From contig NZ_BDAM01000001.1 of the NCBI RefSeq assembly GCF_001895045.1, forward strand, positions 620,001 to 684,000: a stretch of 64,000 nucleotides of DNA. Direction: 5' to 3'. The DNA comes from Rhodococcus coprophilus NBRC 100603 (GTDB lineage Bacteria > Actinomycetota > Actinomycetes > Mycobacteriales > Mycobacteriaceae). The stretch's first letter is position 1, and each line of letters begins with the position of its first letter. Positions 26,977 to 36,671 of the stretch are shown here, piece after piece. The position numbers and the translations under genes are program-made. Under the pieces are notes generated by a model. That model saw nothing but the letters and a program-made list of their open reading frames with translations, had not been told where the DNA came from and searched no databases.

Positions 26977-28308
26977 TCAGCCCACGATCCCGCGCACCGC
27001 GGCGGGAAGGTCCCGTGGACGGCGGTACGGGCCCACCACAGCGGCCGCGAACGGCCTGTGCAGCAGATCTGCCGCGACTTCTCGTACCTGTTCCGACGAG
27101 ACCGCCGCAATACGCTCGAGAGTCTCGGTCAGGCTCCAGTGCCGGCCGTAGTTCAGCTCACTGCGGCCGATTCGGTGCATCCGTGCCCCGGTGTCCTCGA
27201 GCCCGAGGACCAGGCCGCCGCGCAACGACCCCTTCGCCCGAGCGCATTCGGCGTCGGTGATGCCGTCCTTGGCGACGGAGGCGAGCACTTCGCGGATCAC
27301 CGTCGCGACTTCGGCGAGGTTGTCGGGCTGACATCCGGCATAGACGGAGAACGCGCCGGTGTCGGCGAACGTGTCGGTCCCCGAATACACCGAGTACGCC
27401 AGTCCCCGCTTCTCCCGCACTTCCTGGAACAGGCGGGAGCTCAGACCGCCACCGATTGCGGCGTTGAGCACCGACAGCGCCCAGCGGCGGTCGTCCTGCC
27501 GGCCGAAGGACCGGACCCCGAGCGAGAGATGCGCCTGTTCCCCGTCGTGCTCGGTGATGCTCAGCCTGGGCGGCGTACGCAGTTCCAGCCGGCCTTCACG
27601 GCGGGGCACGGGCCGGGCACCGTCGTCGAGGTGGCCGGCGAACGCGCGACGCACAAGTTCGACGGTGTGCTCGTGATCGACGTTCCCGGCGACCGCGACC
27701 ACCATCCGCTGCGGGGTGTACCTGCGCACATGGAAGGAGTGCAGCTGGTTTCGGGTCATCGCCTCGATCGAGTCGACCGAACCGATGATCGGGCGCCCGA
27801 TGGGATGGTCGCCGTACAACGCGGTGAGGAAGGCATCGCCGAGGAGGTCTTCGGGGTCGTCGTCGCGCATCGAGATCTCCTCGAGCACGACCTGCCGTTC
27901 GACGTCCACGTCCGCGCTGCGGCAGCGGCCGCGCAGTACCACGTCGGCGACGACGTCGACCGCGAGCGGCAGATCGTCGTCGAGCACGTGCGCGTAGAAG
28001 CAGGTGTGTTCCTTGCTGGTGAAGGCGTTGAGTTCGCCGCCCACCCCGTCGACGAGCTCGGCGATGTCGAGGGCCGTGCGCGTCGGGGTGGATTTGAACA
28101 GCAGATGCTCGAGGAAGTGCGCCGCACCCGCGACCGACGGCTGTTCGTCACGCGACCCGATTCCCACCCAGACGCCCACTGCCGCCGAGCGCACTCCGGG
28201 CACGTGCTCGGTGACCACACGCACCCCTCCGGGCAGCACGGTACGGCGGACACCGGACTCCACTGCGGGAGCCGGATCGAAGGGAGAAGTGTGCTGGGTG
28301 CGAGCCAT
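26977..28308 (-). CDS. M16 family zinc peptidase (PepR-like)
   Basis: 443-residue insulinase/processing-peptidase homologue. The inverted zinc motif HFLEH is at 64-68, with the third ligand probably a Glu in ERQVVLEEI about 75 residues later. The second, inactive-type half contains GGGLSSRLFQEVREKRGLAYSVYS, a well-conserved M16 block. It is one polypeptide of the bacterial dimeric type and lacks a signal peptide, so it acts in the cytoplasm. The gene is adjacent to pnp in mycobacteria (Rv2782c-Rv2783c); here the nar operon separates them. Confidence 0.93.
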   Translation of the reverse strand: MARTQHTSPFDPAPAVESGVRRTVLPGGVRVVTEHVPGVRSAAVGVWVGIGSRDEQPSVAGAAHFLEHLLFKSTPTRTALDIAELVDGVGGELNAFTSKEHTCFYAHVLDDDLPLAVDVVADVVLRGRCRSADVDVERQVVLEEISMRDDDPEDLLGDAFLTALYGDHPIGRPIIGSVDSIEAMTRNQLHSFHVRRYTPQRMVVAVAGNVDHEHTVELVRRAFAGHLDDGARPVPRREGRLELRTPPRLSITEHDGEQAHLSLGVRSFGRQDDRRWALSVLNAAIGGGLSSRLFQEVREKRGLAYSVYSGTDTFADTGAFSVYAGCQPDNLAEVATVIREVLASVAKDGITDAECARAKGSLRGGLVLGLEDTGARMHRIGRSELNYGRHWSLTETLERIAAVSSEQVREVAADLLHRPFAAAVVGPYRRPRDLPAAVRGIVG

Positions 28309-28400
28309 GTGTGTGTTCAGCGGTCCTGCGGTCGGGTTCGGGCACGTACGTCCCGGAACGGAACATCACACGATACATGCGCGCCCGGATGAAGCGTCGG

Positions 28401-29129
28401 TCACCAACCGCGGCGCCGGGGACGTGCACCGACGAGGTCGCCGTCTCGCGCCTCGTCCCTGCTCCGGTAGACGATGTAAGGGCGGAACAGATATCCCAGG
28501 GGTGCGCTGAACGCATGGACGAGTCTGGTGAACGGCCAGATCGCGAACAGCAGCAGACCGATGAGGGTATGGATCTGGAACGAGACGGGTGCCTCGGCGA
28601 GGAGTTCTCCCTTCGGTTGCAGGATCCAGATGGACCGGAACCACGGCGAGACGGTGTCGCGGTAGTTGTGTTCGCCGACCACGCCCGCCCCCATCAAGGT
28701 GGTCGCCAGGCCCGCGACGATCGCGGCCACCAGAACCACGTACATCACCTTGTCGTTGAGCGTCGTGGCGGAGTACACCGGACCGTTGGTCCGTCGGCGA
28801 TAGACCAGCAGGCCCACCCCCACCAGGGTGCAGAGGCCCGCGATCGTGCCGAGTACGAGAGCCTGGACGTGGTACGCGTGCTGGCTGATCCCCAGCGAGT
28901 ACGTCCACGACTTCGGGATCAGCAGTCCGATGATGTGGCCGATGATCACGACGAGGATGCCGAAGTGGAAGAGCGGACTGCCGATACGCAACAGCCGGCT
29001 CTCGTACAGCTGCGACGAGCGTGTGGTCCAGCCGAACTTGTCGTACCGGTAGCGCCACCACGTGCCGACGATCAGAACCGCGAGTGTCACGTACGGCACG
29101 ACGTTCCAGAAGATTGCACCCGCGCTCAT
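28401..29129 (-). CDS. narI: NarI, cytochrome b subunit of respiratory nitrate reductase
   Basis: Membrane anchor that takes electrons from menaquinol and passes them to NarH through two b hemes. 242 residues and five spans. Heme ligands are expected in SPLFHFGILVVIIGHIIG (two His ten residues apart) and, later, HNYRDTV and QIHTLIGLL. The C-terminus is a short basic tail (RPRRRGW). It starts 3 bp from narJ, the last gene of narKGHJI. A 92-bp gap leads to the M16 peptidase gene, with no obvious terminator between. Confidence 0.95.
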   Translation of the reverse strand: MSAGAIFWNVVPYVTLAVLIVGTWWRYRYDKFGWTTRSSQLYESRLLRIGSPLFHFGILVVIIGHIIGLLIPKSWTYSLGISQHAYHVQALVLGTIAGLCTLVGVGLLVYRRRTNGPVYSATTLNDKVMYVVLVAAIVAGLATTLMGAGVVGEHNYRDTVSPWFRSIWILQPKGELLAEAPVSFQIHTLIGLLLFAIWPFTRLVHAFSAPLGYLFRPYIVYRSRDEARDGDLVGARPRRRGW

Positions 29130-29132
29130 CGT

Positions 29133-29816
29133 CTACCGCCCTTCTCGTCGTTGGTGGGAGTCCCGGCGAGGCGGAACGGTCAGCGTGAACGGTTGCAGCC
29201 CGATCGCTTCGGCCGGCGGTCCCGCATGCATCAGTTGCCGGGCCCGCTGCTCCTGCGCCTCGTCGACCGGAGGCAACGTGGCACACACCGCCGCGATGGT
29301 GTCCGCGTATGGCGAATCGTCACCGACCAGCGCCCGGTGCAGCACATCGATCGGAACCCGGTGCGCGACCAGCAACCGTTCACCCGCCTCGGGCGCGACG
29401 GTGGCCGCGAACTCGAGCACCACAGGCAGGTGGTCGGGGGCCTCGTCGACCGGGGGTTCGGCGCCGGCCTCCCGGTAGGTCTGCACGAATGCGTGGATCT
29501 CCGATCCGCGGTTGCGGGTGTCTCCAGCGGTCCAGTAGGTGAGGTACATCGTCGAGCGGCGACGTAGATCGAATGTGTCGACATATGCCTGCGCCGCGTC
29601 GAGCAGGCTGCTGCCCCGCAGGTAGGACGCCGTCCGGGCGAGCCGGCCTCGCGCGGGCTCGTCGATGTGGCCGACCAGTGCCTCGACGGTCCCGAGACGG
29701 TCCGCCATCTGCTCGTCCGGATAGGCCAGCAGCAACGAGGCTGCCTGGTGGACGAGTCGCGTCTGCAGCCGGCGCGCGGGATCCTCTCGGCGTGACGCCC
29801 GCCGGAACAGTGTCAC
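29133..29816 (-). CDS. narJ: NarJ, nitrate reductase assembly chaperone
   Basis: Cytoplasmic chaperone (TorD-like, helical) that holds NarGH until molybdenum cofactor insertion and docking to NarI; not part of the final enzyme. 227 residues. The conserved block DLRRRSTMYLTYWTAGDTRNRG is near 86-107 and matches actinobacterial NarJ. The early HQAASLLLAYPDEQMADRL is also typical. The start overlaps the narH stop by 4 nt, which couples the two. Confidence 0.93.
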   Translation of the reverse strand: MTLFRRASRREDPARRLQTRLVHQAASLLLAYPDEQMADRLGTVEALVGHIDEPARGRLARTASYLRGSSLLDAAQAYVDTFDLRRRSTMYLTYWTAGDTRNRGSEIHAFVQTYREAGAEPPVDEAPDHLPVVLEFAATVAPEAGERLLVAHRVPIDVLHRALVGDDSPYADTIAAVCATLPPVDEAQEQRARQLMHAGPPAEAIGLQPFTLTVPPRRDSHQRREGR

Positions 29817-31486
29817 CGCCGCTCCTCGCCGTCGTCCGGCCAGGCGTTCGGGAACAGTCCCGTGGGCGCGCCCTTGCCGTCCCAGTTGAGGAGATTGACC
29901 CGTGACGGCTCACGCTCGTTGACGGCGAGACCCTCTGTGGTCTGACGCTCCGCCAGCGCATGGAACGTCTCGACCGCGACCGGCACCGGTCCCCCGCTGG
30001 ACTCACCGAACGGGCCCGACTCGTACATCCCCGGGCCACCGGCGAACGAGAGCGAGCAGTCCGTCGCGGATTCTTCGAGTTGGTGACCTTCGGTGGCGTA
30101 CGCGGTGGGAATCACATACCGCTCCTCGTACTTGGCGAGCGCGAGCAACCGGTACATCTCGTAGATCTGTTCCTCCGTCATCCCCACCGACTGCGGGATG
30201 TGCGGCTGAGTGTCGCGACCGAGATTGATATCGCGCATGTAGGACCGCATCGCCGCGAGTCGCCGGAGCACCGCTTCGACGGCTGCGACGTCGCCCGCGG
30301 TGAACAGTTCCGCGAGGTAGCGGATGGGAATCCGCAACGCCTCGAGTGCCCCGAAGAGATTTCCGAGTTCTTCACCGTCGTGACCGTCGCGGCTGACCGC
30401 ATCGACCACCGGTGAGAGCGGCGGCACGTACCAGACCATCGGCATGGTGCGGTATTCCGGGTGGAGAGGCAACGCGACCTTGTAGACGTTGATCAGTGAG
30501 TAGATCGGCGAACGTTGTGCACCGGCGATCCACTCGTCGGAGATCCCTTCCGCCCGGGCACCGGCGATCACTTCCGGATCGTTCGGGTCGAGGAGAATCC
30601 CGCGCTGCGCCTCGTACAGATCCTGATCGTTCTCCACCGCGGCCGCTTCGAGCACCCGGTCCGCGTCGTAGAACACCAGGCCGATGTAGCGCAGCCGTCC
30701 GACGCAGGTCTCGGCGCACACCGTCGGCAGGCCGACCTCCACGCGGGGATAACAGAACGTGCACTTCTCGGCCTTACCGGTCTTGTGATTGAAATAGACC
30801 TTTTTGTAAGGACATCCGGAGATGCACATCCGCCAGCCGCGGCACCGGTCCTGGTCCACCAGGACGATGCCGTCCTCCGCACGCTTGTAGATCGCCCCGG
30901 AGGGGCAGGACGCGACGCACGAAGGGTTGAGGCAGTGCTCGCAGATCCGGGGAAGGTAGAACATGAACGTCTCTTCGAGCGACGTCTTGACCTGCTCGTT
31001 GATCTTCACCAGGATCGGGTCGTCCGGGACGATCTCGGGTGAACCGGCGAGGTTGTCGTCCCAGTTGGCCGACCACTCCACCTTCATCGGTTCGCCGCTG
31101 AGCAGACTCCGGGGCCGCGCCACCGGAATGTTCTCGCCCGCAGGAGCATTGGTGAGTGTCTCGTAGTCGTAGGTCCAGGGTTCGTAATAGTCGTCGATCG
31201 CCGGCATCTTGGGATTGGAGAAGATCCGGCTGAGCTTGTGCAGCCGGCCCCCGTCGCGAAGGCGAACCCTGCCCTTCTTGTCCCGGTACCATCCGCCGCG
31301 CCACTTGTCCTGATCTTCGTAGGTGCGGGGATAGCCCTGCCCGGGACGGGTCTCGACGTTGTTGAACCACACGTATTCGGTGCCGGACCGATTGGTCCAG
31401 GTCTGTTTGCAGGTGACCGAGCACGTGTGGCAGCCGATGCACTTGTCGAGGTTCATCACCATCGCCATCTGTGCCATGACCTTCAT
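29813..31486 (-). CDS. narH: NarH, iron-sulfur beta subunit of nitrate reductase
   Basis: Cytoplasmic-side electron-transfer subunit with one 3Fe-4S and three 4Fe-4S clusters. 557 residues. Cluster ligands begin at C16, C19, C22 and C26 (CIGCHTCSVTC). The second group is CEHCLNPSCVASC, and the third CRGWRMCISGC has tryptophan in place of one cysteine, as in E. coli NarH, where this site holds the 3Fe-4S cluster. CTFC and CAETC complete the set. All ligands are present, so the subunit should be functional. It lies 34 bp after narG. Confidence 0.96.
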   Translation of the reverse strand: MKVMAQMAMVMNLDKCIGCHTCSVTCKQTWTNRSGTEYVWFNNVETRPGQGYPRTYEDQDKWRGGWYRDKKGRVRLRDGGRLHKLSRIFSNPKMPAIDDYYEPWTYDYETLTNAPAGENIPVARPRSLLSGEPMKVEWSANWDDNLAGSPEIVPDDPILVKINEQVKTSLEETFMFYLPRICEHCLNPSCVASCPSGAIYKRAEDGIVLVDQDRCRGWRMCISGCPYKKVYFNHKTGKAEKCTFCYPRVEVGLPTVCAETCVGRLRYIGLVFYDADRVLEAAAVENDQDLYEAQRGILLDPNDPEVIAGARAEGISDEWIAGAQRSPIYSLINVYKVALPLHPEYRTMPMVWYVPPLSPVVDAVSRDGHDGEELGNLFGALEALRIPIRYLAELFTAGDVAAVEAVLRRLAAMRSYMRDINLGRDTQPHIPQSVGMTEEQIYEMYRLLALAKYEERYVIPTAYATEGHQLEESATDCSLSFAGGPGMYESGPFGESSGGPVPVAVETFHALAERQTTEGLAVNEREPSRVNLLNWDGKGAPTGLFPNAWPDDGEERR

Positions 31487-31520
31487 GATCGCCCCTGCCT
31501 CTGGAGTACGACGGTGGACA

Positions 31521-34500
31521 TCAGTACGTCACCTCCTGTGACCGGCGGCGCACGACAGTCACTTCGTCGCGTTGATTGCCGGTCGGTCCGAGATAGTTGA
31601 ACGCGTACGAGGTCTGCGCATAACCGCCCGCGAGATGGCTGGGCTTGATCAGGATCCTGGTGATCGAATTGTGAATCCCTCCTCGCGTTCCCGTGGTTTC
31701 GGTGAGGGGAACATCGATGACGCGTTCCTGCGCGTGGTGGACGAACACCACTCCTTCGGGGATGCGCTGCGAGACGATGGCGCGGCACACCACGACACCG
31801 TTCCGGTTGACCGCCTCGACCCAGTCGTTGTCACGCACCGAGATCTTTGCGGCGTCCGCCGGGCTCATCCACATCGTCGGCCCGCCGCGTGAGAGCGACA
31901 GCATGAAGAGGTTGTCCTGGTACTCCGAGTGGATCGACCATTTCGAGTGCGGCGTCAGGTATCTCACCGTCAGCCCCACCCCGTCACCGGAGCCGATCGA
32001 GGTCTCGCCGAACAAGCGGCTCATGTCCAGCGGAGGCCGGTAGGTCGGTAGTTGTTCGCCCATCTCCTCGATCCAGTCGTGGTCGAGGTAGAAATGCATC
32101 CGGCCGGTGAGGGTGTGGAACGGTTTGAGTTCTTCGATGTTCGTGGTGAACGGGGCGTAGCGGCGTCCGCCGGTCTCGCTGCCCGACCACTCGGGACTCG
32201 TGATGACCGGCACGGGACGCGCCTGGGTGTCGGCGTAGGTGATCCGGCGTTCCTCGCTGCCCTCGGCGAGATGTACCAGCCTGCGGCCGGTCCGTTTCTC
32301 GAGTTCGCGGTAGCCCTGTACCGCCAGCCGTCCGTTGGATGCCCCCGAGAGTGCCAGGATCACGTCGGCCATCCGCTCCGCGCTGGTGATCGCCGGGCGC
32401 CCGGCCGCCGGTCCGGAATCCAGGACGCCGAACTTGACGGCCAGTTCCCCGACTTCTCGATCGGGGTGGGTGGTGACACCTTTGGTGGTCAGCCCCGCCG
32501 ATTCGACGAGCGGGCCCAGTGTGGACCACTTGTCGGCGATCGCGGTGTAGTCCCGTTCGACGACGACGAGCGGACCCATGGTCTTGCCGGGCACCGGTAC
32601 CTCACCGGTCTTCGTCCAGTCGTTCTCGCTTCCACCGGCAAAGGACATCTCACCGGGGGTGTCGTGCTGATGTGTCCCCATCACCACGTCGGTCCGCGTC
32701 CCGAGGTGAGTGCGCGCCAGGGCGCTGAACGCCTTCGCGACAGCACCGAACGCCTCGTAGTCCGACCGTGCCTCCCAGGGGGGATCGATCGCGGCACTGA
32801 ACGCGTGCACGTACGGATGCATGTCGGTACTCGACAGATCCCCCTTCTCGTACCAGGTCGCCGCGGGCAGAACGACATCCGAGAACAGGGTCGTCGACGT
32901 CATCCGGAAGTCGATCGACATCAGCATGTCGAGCTTGCCCTCTGGGGTGTCGTCCCCCCAGGCGACGTCGTTCGGCCGCAGGTCCGGTGCGGCCTGCGCA
33001 CCCTGGATATTCGAGTCGGTGCCCAGAAGATACTGCAGGAAGTACTCGTTGCCCTTGCTGGACGAGCCCAGGAGATTCGACCGCCACAGACTGAGCACAC
33101 GCGGCCAGTTGCGTGGTGAATCCGGGTCGGTGACAGCGAGTTTCACCGTTCCCCGGGCAAGCTGTTCGGCGATGTACTCGGGGATCTCACGACCGGCCGC
33201 TCGCGCTTCGTCGGCCAGTTCGTGCGTGTTGCGATCGAACTGCGGGTAGAACGGCGACCACCCCATCGCCACCGCCGAAGCCATCACATCCATGGTGTGC
33301 TTGTCCCGGAAGCGCCCGCGCGAGAGGGGATTCGACAGAGCGTCCGCCCGGTACCCGTCGTACTTCCACTGGTCGGTGTGCACGTACCAGTAGGAGGTTC
33401 CGGCCATCTGGCGAGGCGGTCTGCTCCAGTCGGTGGCCATCGCCATCGTGGCCCACCCGGTCGCAGTCCTGCACTTCTCCTGCCCGACGTAGTGCGCCCA
33501 GCCGCCTCCGTTGCGCCCCATGGAACCGGTGAGCAGCAGCAGCGACAGCACCGCCCGGTAGGTCGCGTCGCCGTGGAACCACTGGCAGATCCCGGCGCCC
33601 ATGATGATCATCGACCGGCCGCCCGACTCCTCGGCGTTGCGAGCGAGTTCCCGGGCGATCCGGATCGTTTGTGCCGCCGACACTCCGGTGATCGCTTCCT
33701 GCCAGGCGGGTGTGTACGGCGAGGTGGGGTCTTCGTATCCGGCGGGCCACTGCCCGGGGAGGTTCAGTTCCGGCCGTCGCACCCCGTATTGCGCGAGCAT
33801 CAGGTCGAAGACGGTGCAGACCACGTGGTCGCCCACTCGGCGAATCGGCACGCCGCGTTCGAGGCTCTCACCGCGCCCGTCGATCGTGTCGAAGCTGGGC
33901 ATATGAACGGCGAGGACCTCTGCCGTGCCACCGGCCGCCGGCGCCACCGTCAGGGCGGGTTTCAGGTCGCCCAGGTCGAGATTCCACTTGCCCATCCCGT
34001 CCTCGCCGTAGCGGAATCCGAGTGAACCGTTCGGCACCGTCACCCCGTCGGTCACGCTGTCGAGCAGTACCGGCTTGAACACGGCGTTCTCCACGTTCCG
34101 ACCGAGGTCGGCGGCGGTGAGGTTCTTGCCCGGAACCCACTTTCCTTCTCGCTCTTCGAGTCTCACGAGGAATGGCAGGTCGGTGTACTGCGCGGAGAAG
34201 TCGGCGAAGAACGGCACGCGCTTCTCGACGTAACACTCCCGGAGCAGCACGTGACCCATCGCCATCGCCAGGGCGCCGTCGGTGCCCGCGGCACACGGCA
34301 TCCACTCGTCGGCGAACTTGGTGTTGTCGGCGTAGTCCGGGCTGATCGCGACGACCTTGGTTCCGCGGTACCGGACCTCTGTCATCCAGTGCGCGTCGGG
34401 GGTGCGTGTCACCGGGACGTTCGAACCCCACATCAACAGGTATGCCGCATCCCACCAGTCCCCCGATTCGGGAACATCCGTCTGGTCGCCGAACACCTGC

Positions 34501-35219
34501 GGGGACGCCACCGGGAGATCGGCGTACCAGTCGTAGAAGGAGGTCATGACGCCGCCGACCAACTCGATGAACCGGGAGCCTGCTGCATGCGACACCATCG
34601 ACATCGCCGGGATCGGGGAGAAACCCGCGATCCGGTCGGGTCCGTACTCCTTGATGGTGTGGACGTGCGCCGCCGCGACCATCTCTGTGGCTTCCGCCCA
34701 GGTGACCCGCACCAGCCCGCCCTTGCCCCGCGCGCGCTGGTACCGCCGACGGCGTTCCGGATCGTTCTGGATCTCCGCCCAGGCGAGCACCGGATCGCCG
34801 AGGCGTGCGCGCGCTTCGCGATACATCTCCACCAGCACGCCGCGCGCGTACGGGTACCGGACCCGGGTCGGCGAATAGGTGTACCAGGAGAAGGCCGCAC
34901 CTCGAGGACAACCGCGCGGCTCGTACTCCGGGCGGTCCGCCCCCACAGTCGGATAGTCCGTCTCCTGGGTTTCCCAGGTGATGATCCCGTCCTTGACGTA
35001 GATCTTCCACGAACACGACCCGGTGCAGTTCACGCCGTGGGTGGATCGCACCACTTTGTCGTGGCTCCATCTGTCGCGGTAGAAGATGTCGCCTTGCCTA
35101 CCGCCCTGGTGGAGGATGGTGCGGGTGTCGGCCGACTCTTCTCCGCGGGAGAAGAACCGGCCGCTGCGGACCATCAGCTCCTCGAGCGATCCACCGACAG
35201 CGGCCTTTTCCGTAGTCAC
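31521..35219 (-). CDS. narG: NarG, catalytic molybdenum subunit of respiratory nitrate reductase
   Basis: Reduces nitrate to nitrite with a bis-MGD molybdenum cofactor. 1232 residues, close to the usual 1230-1250. FS0 cluster ligands are His61, Cys65, Cys69 and Cys104 (HGVNCTGSC and CPRG), the His-coordinated form of NarG. The molybdenum-ligand aspartate is Asp234 in FYDWYADLP. GGWAHYVGQEK and RSNLLGSSSKGNEYFLQYLLGT are intact. No Tat signal is present, so it is a cytoplasm-facing enzyme. The start overlaps the narK stop by 4 nt. No molybdopterin genes are in the window. Confidence 0.97.
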   Translation of the reverse strand: MTTEKAAVGGSLEELMVRSGRFFSRGEESADTRTILHQGGRQGDIFYRDRWSHDKVVRSTHGVNCTGSCSWKIYVKDGIITWETQETDYPTVGADRPEYEPRGCPRGAAFSWYTYSPTRVRYPYARGVLVEMYREARARLGDPVLAWAEIQNDPERRRRYQRARGKGGLVRVTWAEATEMVAAAHVHTIKEYGPDRIAGFSPIPAMSMVSHAAGSRFIELVGGVMTSFYDWYADLPVASPQVFGDQTDVPESGDWWDAAYLLMWGSNVPVTRTPDAHWMTEVRYRGTKVVAISPDYADNTKFADEWMPCAAGTDGALAMAMGHVLLRECYVEKRVPFFADFSAQYTDLPFLVRLEEREGKWVPGKNLTAADLGRNVENAVFKPVLLDSVTDGVTVPNGSLGFRYGEDGMGKWNLDLGDLKPALTVAPAAGGTAEVLAVHMPSFDTIDGRGESLERGVPIRRVGDHVVCTVFDLMLAQYGVRRPELNLPGQWPAGYEDPTSPYTPAWQEAITGVSAAQTIRIARELARNAEESGGRSMIIMGAGICQWFHGDATYRAVLSLLLLTGSMGRNGGGWAHYVGQEKCRTATGWATMAMATDWSRPPRQMAGTSYWYVHTDQWKYDGYRADALSNPLSRGRFRDKHTMDVMASAVAMGWSPFYPQFDRNTHELADEARAAGREIPEYIAEQLARGTVKLAVTDPDSPRNWPRVLSLWRSNLLGSSSKGNEYFLQYLLGTDSNIQGAQAAPDLRPNDVAWGDDTPEGKLDMLMSIDFRMTSTTLFSDVVLPAATWYEKGDLSSTDMHPYVHAFSAAIDPPWEARSDYEAFGAVAKAFSALARTHLGTRTDVVMGTHQHDTPGEMSFAGGSENDWTKTGEVPVPGKTMGPLVVVERDYTAIADKWSTLGPLVESAGLTTKGVTTHPDREVGELAVKFGVLDSGPAAGRPAITSAERMADVILALSGASNGRLAVQGYRELEKRTGRRLVHLAEGSEERRITYADTQARPVPVITSPEWSGSETGGRRYAPFTTNIEELKPFHTLTGRMHFYLDHDWIEEMGEQLPTYRPPLDMSRLFGETSIGSGDGVGLTVRYLTPHSKWSIHSEYQDNLFMLSLSRGGPTMWMSPADAAKISVRDNDWVEAVNRNGVVVCRAIVSQRIPEGVVFVHHAQERVIDVPLTETTGTRGGIHNSITRILIKPSHLAGGYAQTSYAFNYLGPTGNQRDEVTVVRRRSQEVTY

Positions 35220-36460
35220 GTGTTCTCCTCTTGTTGCCGATGCGGAGCCTGGCCCGACGCGGCCGGTTCACGTGCCTTCAGCCATATCGCGGTGTAGGCC
35301 AGCGCGGCGAGGGCAGCCGCGACCAGGAGCAGCAGCCCGACCGTGTAGTCGTTGCCGACCGGGTCGTAGGTTGCGCCCATCACGAGCGGCGGGAAGTATC
35401 CGCCGAGGCCACCTGCTGCGGCGACGATGCCGGTGATGCTGCCGACGGACTGCGCGGGCGAACGCCGCGCCACCCAGGCGAACACGCCTCCGGTGCCGAT
35501 GCCGAGGAAGATCGCCATGGTGATGAAGACAACGGCCGACCAGAAGTCCGGCGGTGGCTTGAACGTAGCGATGAATGCGGTCGCCGCGGTGCCGGCGAAC
35601 GATGCGATCACCACGTACTTCGGTGGGATCCGGTCGGAGAGCGTTCCGCCGATGGGGCGGGCGATCACCGCGGCGACGGCGAAGCCCGCGGTGCGGGTGC
35701 CTGCATCGACCGCCGAGAACTCGTACACCGTCCTGATGTAGGTGGGCAGGTAGCTGCTGAACGCGACGAAACCACCGAAGACGATCGCGTAGAGGAACGA
35801 CATTTCCCAGGTGACACGGAGCTTGCATGCCGCAAGGAATTTGGGCACGACCGGCTGGGTGTTGGGTACGAATGCGGGTGCGTTCCTCATGACGGTCACA
35901 CACAGCACCGCGGTCAGCGCCAGCACCACGGCGATGATCACGTGGGTGGCGACCAGCCCGAACCAGCCGACGAAACGCGGCGTGAAGAATGCCGACAGGG
36001 CCGTGCCGACCATGCCCGCGCCGAAGACACCCGTGGCGAAACCGCGCCGCGACGGGTCGTACCAGTTGTTGGCGAACGGGATTCCGACGGCGAAGATCGT
36101 GCCCGCGATACCCAGGAAGAACCCGGACAGCAGAAGCAGCGGATACGAGCCCGCATTCCCCGCGAAGCCGACGGCGAGGACCGGCAGGATCGACGCGAGG
36201 GTGATGGCGATGAACATGATCCGGCCGCCGTAGCGGTCCGTGAGTGCACCCACCACGATGCGGCCCAGGGAGCCGACGAGGATCGGTGTCGCCACGAGCA
36301 TCGACGTCTCGGAACTGCTGAGAGACATATCGCCCGCGTAGGTGGTCGACAGCGGCCCGATCAAGTTCCAGGCCCAGAAGTTCATCGACGATACCCAGGT
36401 CGCCAACGCGAGGTTGACGCCCGGCCGTGCCCCGATTCCCGTGGGTGCAATCGTGCTCAC
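35216..36460 (-). CDS. narK: NarK-type nitrate/nitrite transporter
   Basis: Major-facilitator protein that imports nitrate and/or exports nitrite to serve NarGHI. 414 residues, 12 spans. The nitrate signatures are GFFLGIAGTIFAVGIPFANNW in span 5 and FLGIGTGGVFAWVARRSPAQ with GIVAAAGGLGGYFPP in the second half. It is the short single-domain form. GTG start at 36460; only a weak ribosome-binding site is seen. Narrow spacing and overlaps show narK-narG-narH-narJ-narI as one operon, the same order as in Corynebacterium. Confidence 0.95.
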   Translation of the reverse strand: MSTIAPTGIGARPGVNLALATWVSSMNFWAWNLIGPLSTTYAGDMSLSSSETSMLVATPILVGSLGRIVVGALTDRYGGRIMFIAITLASILPVLAVGFAGNAGSYPLLLLSGFFLGIAGTIFAVGIPFANNWYDPSRRGFATGVFGAGMVGTALSAFFTPRFVGWFGLVATHVIIAVVLALTAVLCVTVMRNAPAFVPNTQPVVPKFLAACKLRVTWEMSFLYAIVFGGFVAFSSYLPTYIRTVYEFSAVDAGTRTAGFAVAAVIARPIGGTLSDRIPPKYVVIASFAGTAATAFIATFKPPPDFWSAVVFITMAIFLGIGTGGVFAWVARRSPAQSVGSITGIVAAAGGLGGYFPPLVMGATYDPVGNDYTVGLLLLVAAALAALAYTAIWLKAREPAASGQAPHRQQEENT

Positions 36461-36510
36461 ATCTACCAGGGAACACCCGCGTACGGGATCCCCGGGCGGC
36501 TTTGCCGAAA

Positions 36511-36543
36511 GGTATACGTGGGAAGGCGTACGAGTTTCGTGCG
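36511..36543 (-). promoter_or_regulatory. Candidate narK promoter region with an inverted repeat
   Basis: An imperfect dyad CGTACGA-GTT-TCGTGCG (36527-36543, 6 of 7 arm pairs) lies 67-83 bp upstream of the narK start. TATACC at 36511-36516 (minus strand) is a possible -10. The dyad would then lie about at the -35, a usual site for a repressor or activator. No FNR- or GlxR-like box was recognised. Confidence 0.3.
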
Positions 36544-36590
36544 AAAGCAGCGGTCCGGCGCCTCTCTCCGGCTTCTGCCGTACAACGACA

Positions 36591-36630
36591 CCGCGCGCTG
36601 TCCCTCCCCGAAGGGAAGAACAGCGCGCGG
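36591..36630 (-). terminator. Terminator hairpin after pnp
   Basis: A perfect 11-bp stem (CCGCGCGCTGT 36591-36601 with ACAGCGCGCGG 36620-36630) with an inner CCCT/AGGG helix. It lies 42 bp after the pnp stop, in front of the nar promoter region. Only a weak T-rich stretch follows on the minus strand. It should insulate narK from pnp transcription. Confidence 0.7.
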
Positions 36631-36671
36631 TGATGTCCGCCCGGAGCCGAAGGCCTACCGGGAGGGACCGA

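Noticed and set aside
28401-36460. The nar region as a recent mobile island.
   Set aside because: No integrase, transposase, flanking repeats or tRNA were seen, and base composition looks like the flanks. Only the altered gene order supports transfer.
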